A stretch of 64,000 bases of DNA from NCBI GenBank assembly GCA_003013855.2, contig ML058336.1, forward strand, positions 806,001 through 870,000, in the 5' to 3' direction. Shown in pieces: positions 56,956-64,000 of this stretch (positions within the stretch are counted from its first letter, which is position 1; each line of letters starts with the position of its first letter). This stretch comes from Liriodendron chinense (Eukaryota; Streptophyta; Magnoliopsida; Magnoliales; Magnoliaceae). The position numbers were made by a program, and so were the translations under genes. The notes under the pieces were generated by a model. It had not been told where the DNA came from. It did no database searches and saw only the letters and a program-made list of their open reading frames with translations.

Positions 56956-57248
56956 GAAAAAACAGATGCAAGAGTCTTCCCTTGGGGAGGTACAGAAGCC
57001 CTCTTCCTCCTGAATGTGGTACAGCACCTGAAGCACGAGGAGACCTTTAATGAAGGCAGAAGATGACCCTCTGGACCTAGAAAGTCCTTCACTGCCAACC
57101 CCTTTTGGCACTGATCTGGAATATCTGCAGTGCACCAGCGAGGCAGGGAGCCAAGGCTCGGGTTGATCCTCAACCTAACCCAACCCGACCAATCTGATTG
57201 CATCCCTTGCTACAACGGTTCTATTCCTGGCAATCAATTGATCCCAGA
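56955..57248. other. 294-bp coding-like segment of unknown origin
   Basis: Joined where the foldback right terminus should be. Base composition and codon-like texture differ from its neighbours. Plus-strand frame reads ARVFPWGGTEALFLLNVVQ up to a stop; a minus-strand frame of 92 codons also exists. The second copy (59766-60057) has several indels not in multiples of three, so it is not kept as a protein. May be a captured gene fragment. Confidence 0.5.
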
Positions 57249-57573
57249 CCACAAAAGCTTTAGATCAAGATGATATTTGTGCGGTCTCCTCATAAAGGTC
57301 ATTTCGACCTTATCAACGGGTTGGATTGAAAATAAACATTCCAGTGGCATCCATCAAATTTTTAAAGGTGTGAACTCAACAACCCATGTTTCCTCCAATG
57401 TGGTCTAAATAAGATTTGGATCTCCTTTACTTTTGGGATAGTGCCCTAAAACAAGTTTACAAAATGAATGAACCGTGTGGTAAGGAAAATACATTAAAGT
57501 CAGCCCCATAGTAGGGTATCCACCGAACTAGTGAATACCGGTATACACTGAAAGGTGCCTTTAAGATCAGAAG

Positions 57574-58320
57574 TAGAGCTGGGGACAAACCAAGCTAGCT
57601 CGGAAGGTGGACTTGGATTGGTTTGAATAGAAGTTCAAACCAAACCAAGCCTTAGAGTCAAGCTCGTTTGTAAAAACAAACCAAGTTCAAACTAGGGCAG
57701 TATTGACTTGGTTCAGCTTGAAGCTCGGTTTGATTCAGCTTAATTCAGCTCGTGGATTGTAAGCACATTGTTTCCTGTGGTGTGATCCACTTGAGATTTG
57801 GATATACTTCCATTTTGGGATCATGTACAAAAATGATATGTAGAAACGGATGGATAGTGTGGATAATATTTATGCATGATGATGTGGATAATGCGTGATA
57901 CATATACATGAACGCACACAGTTTGCTTGCACTTGTAAAATTATGCTTGTGTACTTTTGTGTAGAAAAAGGCTCCTACATGTCTATTTTGAAGTTGCACT
58001 CTTCCTTTTGGAGGATGTTAAAGATAATGTAGTAAGATACTTTTGTATTTTTTTTCTAACTTTTTAAATTCTTTTCTTTTTAAATAAAAAAATAAAAAAA
58101 GAGCTACTACCTATTCGAACTCGGCTCAGCCCGGTTTGAAATTTTTGACCAAACCGATCCCGGCTTGAACCAGATTTTTTGGAGCAAACCAAACTCGAGC
58201 CACATGGGTCAGCCTGAAACCCAAATCGGGTCGATCCACAAACTGGAGTGGCACAAAAACAAGCCAAACCAAACTAGGGCTAACTCGGCCCTGCCCGGCC
58301 CGGATCGTTGCCCACCTCTA
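57574..58320. mobile_element. hAT-like element, duplicated copy (747 bp)
   Basis: Ends TAGAGCTGGGGACAAACC and CGTTGCCCACCTCTA; perfect TSD ATCAGAAG (57566-57573, 58321-58328). The shared site with 54623-55386 shows it was copied with the segment, not inserted independently. Confidence 0.88.
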
Positions 58321-58415
58321 ATCAGAAGCAGATTTCCCAAAGAGGAACTCGATACGCCAACCATACTAGTAAACTCTACAGGGCCAACGTGAATTGAACT
58401 TCCACCGTTGAAAAA

Positions 58416-59766
58416 TTCTTGGGGGCAACAGAAGTTTTGGATCAAGCTGATATTTGTGTTTTCCCTTCATTCATGCCTGTGTGATCTTATGAACAGGTTG
58501 GATGGCAAATGAACATTACAGTGGGCCCTAGGAAGTTTTTAATGGTGGGAGTTCAATCACCACTGTTTTCATGTGGAATGGTCCACTTGGGATTTGGATA
58601 TACCTCATTGTTTAGCTCATGCCCTAAAATAATTATCTAAAATGGATGGATGCATGGTACGAATAAAACAAATACTAGTAGAGCCCACATAGCATCATCT
58701 AGTAGCCACCTGCTCAAACAACATCTATACACAATTCGTTGGAGGAGTGGATTAGGCGCGACCCCAATCTCACTGTGTATGGTACCCCCTTATTGTGAGG
58801 CCGGCCACCTTGATGTATGCGTTATATATCCACACTATCTATCCATATTTTCATATCATTTTAGATTATGACCCAAAAATTAAGCAACTCCAAATCTTAG
58901 ATGGACCGGAACATTAGAAACAATAGTGTTTTACCATTAAAAACTTCTTACTAGAGCCCACTTGCAATTCAGATTTAACTCATTCTTTTTTCTCATGGCC
59001 TCAAAATGACCATACAAAATGGATGGACAATTTCAATCAACTCTATATGCTAAGATGCACGGTTTTCACGGCTTTTCAAATCATACGCGGTTTACTTTAA
59101 ATAACTTAAAAGTAAACAGGTAAATAAATATTGCCCAAAAGCAGGTGGATATTCCTAATTATCCTCCGTTGGAAAGCAAAGACACGCACTCAATTATTTT
59201 GCCTTTTGCTTTAGCAAAAGTAAAGGCACCCAATTGTTTCATCTTTGACTTTTAGCATTGGCTGTCATTGGATTCCACTGTATGTAGGCCCACTCCCATT
59301 AAACTAATGAGCAGAATCCTCTCCAACACGCAGACCAGATAAGGTGAGACTCCGGCCTCACCCAAGATCATGTGGCCCTTATTGTGGGGTTACAGTGGGG
59401 CATACCTTGATGTATGTATTATGTATCCATGCCGTCCATCCATTTTTTCAGATCAGCTTAGTACATTATCCAAAAAATGAAGCAAATTCAATTATCAGGT
59501 GGACCATACCATAAGAAACAGTGTTGATTGACCATTAATGGGATCAATCTGCTATTTTGTTTTTTCCTCTTCATCCAGACTTATGTGACCTTATCAACAG
59601 ATTGGATGGTAAATAAATACTATGGAAACATTAAGGTGCGTCCTAAGAAGTTTTTAATGGTAGCATGGTCAATCACCACTGTTTCTTATGGTACGGACCA
59701 CCTGATAGTTGGATCTGCTTCATTTTTGGGATAATGCCCTAAAATGATCTGGAAAAACAGATGGAC
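58416..59766. repeat. Foldback fragments of unit 2
   Basis: Counterparts of those in unit 1: 58416-58690 (right arm), 58738-59050 (left arm with GGAGTGGATTAGGCGCGACC), 59335-59766 (GGATTAGG-type arm, here CAGATAAGGTGAGACTCCGG). Confidence 0.65.
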
Positions 59767-60057
59767 CTAGAAAAAAACAAATGCAAGAGTTTTCCCTTGG
59801 GAAGGTACAGAAACCCTCTTCCTGAATGTGGTCCAGCACCACCTGAAGCAGGAGACCTTTAATGAAGGCAGAAGATGACCCTCTGGACCGAGAAAGTCCT
59901 TCACTGCCAACCTCTTTTGGTGATCTGGAATATCTGCAGTGCACTAGCGAGCAAGGGGGCCAAGGCTCGGGTTGATCCTCAACCTAATCCAACCCGACCA
60001 ATCTGATTGCATCCTTTGCTACAACGGTTCTCTTCCTGGTAATCAATTGATCCCAGA

Positions 60058-60634
60058 GATCAGGCTAGTTAAATGATCAAAATGCTCAATTGGTTGACAC
60101 TTGCCATTGAATTTAGATGGTTTTGACCATGTATAACTGACCATCTGATTAGACGCTGAATTGATGGTTATGATCATCTGATCAATGTAATTATTGGGCT
60201 ACATTGTCCCATCATTGTAGGCTGGTAAGTTGGATGGTCTACAACTTGAGTGTGGAGTGTGGATTGTCGGGAAATAGGCTAAAAATGGATAGTTTATGTT
60301 TTCAAGCATTTCTAGGATTTTAGATTATTAAATTATTGGGCCCGCAAAACTTGATAATTGGAATTGGTGAATCTTGATTAAAGTTCAAAGTGAACGGATC
60401 GAATTAGTCGAGGGGTGGCCCTGACAGTCGATTTTGTGGGGCACACCCAATTCTTAAAAGGCCCTCTCAATTTCTGCAAAAAAGCTGCTGCCGTATAAAG
60501 GGTGTGGCAGAGGAGCATTTTGGTCCAGCAAAAATTCAAATGGTGCCTGGCAAGGTACATAAATAATATATTCTTTACAGAGGGGCCAATGTCACAAATA
60601 ACATAATAAATCAAGGCTCTTTCAACTATTATCC
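60058..60634. other. Intergenic, nothing recognised
   Basis: No supported gene; AT-rich with no termini seen. Confidence 0.45.
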
Positions 60635-60800
60635 CGCAGGGGAGTGGATTAGGTGCAACCCCAATCTCACCTTGTATGGTACTGCCCTGACTGTGGGGCC
60701 CACCTTGATGTATGTATTGTATATCCACACCGCCTATCCATATTTCCAGATCATTTTAGATTATGGCCCAAATATTAAGCATATCCAAATCTTTGGCCCA
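60635..60800. repeat. Foldback left-arm fragment
   Basis: GGGGAGTGGATTAGGTGCAACC, then GGCCCACCTTGATGTATGTAT; broken off after CATATCCAAATCTT. Confidence 0.65.
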
Positions 60801-61988
60801 CGGTTATTTAATATGGATCCTAGCCCAATTATTGTCTTACATGCTGCACTCGTGTTTAATACGATTTTAACTCTTCAAGGTCCACATTCTATGAATATAC
60901 ATAATAGAATTCCTAGTGAATCTTTACCAGTACCATAACTAGTTTATTGATCTCACATGAAAAAATTTCTGGTGAATAAAGAATCAGATTCTTAGGGGAT
61001 TTGTTTCATAAACACGAGTTTTTTAATAAGTCTTCATTCAAGGTAGCCAAACGTGAATGAAATCCATCAAATAATAAATATAGAAAGCTCGGCACCAAGG
61101 ACTGGTATTCATTTTCTTTATTTCTTGAGAAATGACTAACTTTTATTTGGCCGATAAACAGATTTCTAGAAAAATCTATGACAAGTTTAAAATTTTGTTT
61201 TAATTCTCCAAGTTTTTCATTCCCTTTTGTTAAGCTAGGACAAGATTTTTTTATGAATAAATAGGAAATGGAATTCCTGAAAAATGAAAAACAGCAAAAA
61301 AAAAAGAAAATTATAAAAAAAACTAAGAAGCGAACCCTCTTAAGACCATAAGTTATGAGGCAATGATTTTATATATTTTTATTCTCAATTATGGCAGGTG
61401 GAGTGTAGAGTTCAATAATCAATAACATCCACCACATTTCATTATTTTGACTCTACTAAAATGGAGTCCTCCATTGAACTATTGAACTAGACAGACCGTT
61501 AAGAAGAGAAATACAACAATCGTTTGGGTTGACCTAAAAATAGACCGTTAAGAAGAGAATACCACAATGGTTCACGTTCAACTAAAAAGATTTTCCAAGA
61601 TTGGTTGATGGGGTCTTCAAAAGAGAGGTTTTCCATCATGGGACGTCTGCTGGGTGAAGCAACAGATCAGTAGTCTGCATGTCAAACTACATGCCCCACT
61701 TGTTAGCTGTGATTTAAATATCAATATCGATGCAAATATCACACCCTTGTATACAATAAGATATTGGCATCGCTTGGAAAATACCGCATTTATCACTATT
61801 TAATGGAAATTGGGAAATAATGGAATTTTTCAATAAGTGGTAGTTTGTTTTCTAATTCACTATGGTAAATACCTGAAAATAAGTATTGATTATTTCCCAA
61901 CGTGATTCCAATGACATTCTCAAGGCACGTTTTGCTTTTCGAACGCTAAAATTGAAGTGGAATGTGAATTTCATGCAAGGTCCAATTA
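60801..61988. other. Intergenic, nothing recognised
   Basis: AT-rich, about 1.2 kb. An 88-codon frame at 60672-60938 overlaps the foldback arm and is probably chance. No other features seen. Confidence 0.45.
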
Positions 61989-62432
61989 GTTGATTTTAGG
62001 GCATGAGTCCAAAATTGAAGCAGATCTAAACCTCAAGTGGACCACATCACAGGAAACGGTAGGAAGTAAAGGCTACCGTTAAAAAAAATTTGAGGGCCCC
62101 AATGATTTTGGATCAAACTGATAGTTGCATTATTCCCCTTACCCATGTCGGTGTGACCTTATGAAGCGGTTATATGACAAATAAACAATCTTCTAGACCT
62201 AGTACGAAAAAATATTTCAACAGTAGTGAAGGCTGTTTCTTGCAGTGTGGGTGACCTTACGAAAAGGTTAGATGAGAAAAAAACATTCTGGATCTAGGAC
62301 AAAAAAATGCTTCAACAGTCCTGCTTCTTGTGGTGTGGACCAATTGAGCTTTAGATCTGCTTCATTTTTGGGCTCATACCCTAAAATTTTCTGGTAAAAC
62401 AGATGAACAGCATCATCATGGTGGGGTCCATA
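61989..62432. repeat. Foldback element, internally duplicated, ends eroded
   Basis: GGGCATGAGTCCAAAATTG at the left and CATCATCATGGTGGGGTCC at the right. The GTGTGACCTTATGAAGCGGTT / GTGACCTTACGAAAAGGTT module occurs twice (about 62151, 62248). Confidence 0.65.
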
Positions 62433-62699
62433 AATTTAAGTCAAGCCTTTTTTGGACCGATTTTTTAGATGGAAATACTCACAAAAATCAAACATGCTTA
62501 AATAGCCCCTAAAAACGAAAAAAGAAAAAGAAAGAAAAGATGGGAAAAAAAAAATGAAGAAGAAGAAGAAAGCCGAGGAGATTTGGATATTGAGAATTTG
62601 AGGCCACAATTTCACTAAATACTAATTCAAAATAACAGAGTCCAACTGAACCTAAAAAAGAAACCAAAACCCTAGTTTTCCTGGAACTTTCGGTGAAGA

Positions 62700-62880
62700 A
62701 AGAAGAAAGAAAAAAGAAAAAATGAAAATCATTCTCAAATTCTCGCGCTTTACATAATCAACACAAAGACCCTCGGCAGTGGCACTTTTGCAGAGGAGTC
62801 TACTTCTCTATACAAACAAGCTTTTTCCTACCATCACCAAGTCCATACAATTCTGCACAACTGAGAGAGAGGGAGGATGG
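62700..62880 (-). other. Probable 3' UTR of the VARICOSE-type gene
   Basis: Directly downstream of the TGA on the gene's strand, without other features. No classic AATAAA seen, so the end is not set. Confidence 0.4.
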
Positions 62881-63192
62881 TCATTTACAACTGCTCATCA
62901 ATACGGAATTGATGACATGCATGACTAAGCGGATGCTGTTTGCTTCTGCTGCCGTGGTGGTGGGGACCGTCCGCTGGTGGCCTAGTATCTGATAAACCTG
63001 CTCGAAGATGGGCCGCACATGCACCGCGATCATTGGGTCCACTGGATTAATGGCGAGAGCTACATCCCGCATCCACTCCAGCTTCCGGGACATCTCGTTG
63101 GTAAGGTCGCAGGCGACCTGCTGGAGAAGGGCAAGCAGAACTCCTTGGCTAAGAGGGAGAGGAACCGTGGATAAAATTCCTGCCAAATCAAC
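62881..63192 (-). CDS. VCS: Last exon of a VARICOSE/EDC4-type mRNA-decapping scaffold
   Basis: VARICOSE is the plant EDC4 orthologue, a cytoplasmic P-body scaffold that joins DCP1 and DCP2 for mRNA decapping. This exon encodes its conserved C-terminus: VDLAGILSTVPLPLSQGVLL, LLQQVACDL, INPVDPMIAVHVRPIFEQVY, QILGHQR and IRLVMHVINSVLM, ending SSCK then TGA. It is 103 codons. The start is set at a splice acceptor (minus strand CCTTCTCCAG then GTTGAT, preceded by a pyrimidine stretch). The frame stays open a few codons upstream, but that is intron. Upstream exons lie beyond the window, so this is partial. The assignment is by remembered family sequence. Confidence 0.88.
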   Translation of the reverse strand, partial: VDLAGILSTVPLPLSQGVLLALLQQVACDLTNEMSRKLEWMRDVALAINPVDPMIAVHVRPIFEQVYQILGHQRTVPTTTAAEANSIRLVMHVINSVLMSSCK

Positions 63193-64000
63193 CTGGAGAA
63201 GGGACAATTTGCAGACGCAGTCAGATAATTAAGTTTCATATGCGCTATGTGCAAGAAGAATTGCAGAGCCCTAAGAGCATGTAGGTTACATGCTTTAAAA
63301 TCTCAGGCCTGTGTGATAAGCGTCATGTAAAACGCATTTTGCGATAGGGATTGTGTATGTGCTAAAATCCATGACATTGTGGATGCAGATTAGTAAATAT
63401 GGTTGCATGTGTATTTTTTCCAGGTGCTATCTAACTCTAATGCATGCTTAATGATGAGATTACAATGCTTGGTTTTTTTTTTTTTTTTCATTATGAAGTG
63501 TAACCAAAAATTTTATTAAAACAGAAGCAAATATGGAAAAACAATATAAAAGCCAAATTTTCACCCAATTATCCCCAAAAGACTTGTTATGATCATTCGA
63601 GATCAACAGACTGGCTAGAAGAGCAATCCGCCAACAGTTCTCTTTTTTGTTCATTTCTGCCAACGTGCCACAGACTAAAGAAATCCCTTAGTGCAAGGTA
63701 CACCAAAGAGTCCAACAAAATTCCACCAAATCTTCCATGCAAAGCTGCAAGATTTGCAGATTCCACGTCACACCAGCACCCATTCAGAATGATCATTTCT
63801 CCACTTCCTAAATGGTCAACCGTGAGCACCTTTTTTTCAGACCGACCACCCAATAGCCAAAACACGTGGAGATCCCAAGTAGTTCAATAAAGTGAAAGGA
63901 GTCCATCACATTAGATGAGGTGGGAGCGGATATAGATAAGAGCCTAAGAGGAAGTGACAAAAAAAACATCCGAACTTATCAGAATTCCATTTCAATCTCT
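63193..64000 (-). other. Intron of the VARICOSE-type gene (open at window end)
   Basis: No further exon was recognised up to 64000. It contains a poly(A)-tailed insertion. Confidence 0.6.
63473..64000 (-). mobile_element. Poly(A)-tailed retroinsertion in the intron, LINE-like
   Basis: On the minus strand the sequence runs to TTTAATAAAATTTTTGGTTAC then CATTATG and a 16-A tail (63473-63488), the mark of target-primed retroposition. Frames of 90 and 67 codons (63593-63865, 63460-63663) with CSSSQSVDLE and similar text have no domain I can name. The 5' end and TSD lie beyond the window or could not be identified. Alternatively a processed transcript. Confidence 0.5.

Larger units (their letters stand above)
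54295..57248. repeat. Tandem duplication, unit 1 (2954 bp)
   Basis: Begins CCACAAAAACTTTAGATC and ends CAATTGATCCCAGA. Unit 2 begins right after with CCACAAAAGCTTTAGATC and ends with the same CAATTGATCCCAGA. The order of all contents is the same: foldback half, hAT-like element, foldback half, foldback left half, AT-rich stretch with TTTGCCTTTTGCTTTAGC, foldback with GGATTAGG-type arm (here GCAGATAAGGTGAGACCCCGG), and a cargo-like end. Confidence 0.92.
57249..60057. repeat. Tandem duplication, unit 2 (about 2809 bp)
   Basis: Collinear with unit 1, with small deletions (for example near 59055 and 59540). Homology ends at CCCAGA (60057), after which unrelated sequence follows. Confidence 0.92.

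Noticed and set aside
62946..63254. Plus-strand and alternative minus-strand frames over the VARICOSE exon
   Set aside because: Shadows of the recognised exon frame.
1..64000. tRNA, rRNA and CRISPR features
   Set aside because: Reading both strands, no cloverleaf with a TTCGA-type loop, no rRNA segment and no regularly spaced repeat-spacer array was convincing. This was by eye, so a covariance-model search would be decisive.

Overview
This 64 kb window is nuclear DNA of a flowering plant with a repeat-rich genome. Evidence: an intact coiled-coil NBS-LRR resistance gene, the last exon of a VARICOSE-type decapping scaffold gene, a nuclear copy of plastid rps4, and a very dense load of plant transposable elements. 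The commonest repeat is a long inverted-repeat family whose ends read like GGGCCCACCATGATGTATGTG. From general recollection this resembles repeats of magnoliid or other early-diverging angiosperm genomes; that placement is a weak inference. Only two host genes are supported, both on the minus strand: the CNL gene (49968-52625) and the VARICOSE 3' exon (62881-63192, gene continuing past 64000).

Layout. 1-4022: foldback repeats and an hAT-like element with a perfect 8-bp target-site duplication (TSD). 4023-11651: a complete Ty1/copia retrotransposon with two 466-bp LTRs (5 differences), TSD GTATG, primer-binding site and polypurine tract, but a frame break between gag and pol and a stop near the end of pol. 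12228-19104: Gypsy-type LTR pieces in both orientations around a 3 kb internal domain with almost no coding capacity. 19700-25747, 36000-40620 and 41400-43318: four direct copies of a multi-kilobase segmental repeat, one carrying plastid rps4 DNA. 25880-31173: a decayed CACTA transposon with TNP2 transposase relics, hosting a 2.2 kb gag-only LTR element. 31232-35965: a 448-bp solo LTR split by a 4.3 kb solo LTR, which holds an array of GC-rich hairpin units and a 36-nt poly-G run. 43456-49285: foldback repeats, LTR-like remnants and an assembly gap. 49801-52625: the CNL gene with a perfect foldback sequence starting 9 nt after its stop. 52810-62432: nested MITEs and a 2.9 kb tandem duplication (54295-60057) that copied an hAT-like element with its TSD. 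62700-64000: the VARICOSE 3' end with a poly(A)-tailed retroinsertion in its intron.

The genes do not form a pathway. The story is nested insertion, segmental duplication and LTR-LTR recombination. The most noteworthy signals are the foldback family (arms about 200 bp in a 416-bp element, more than 25 copies), the CNL 3' hairpin, the nested solo LTRs and the tandem duplication. No wholly new system is demonstrated.
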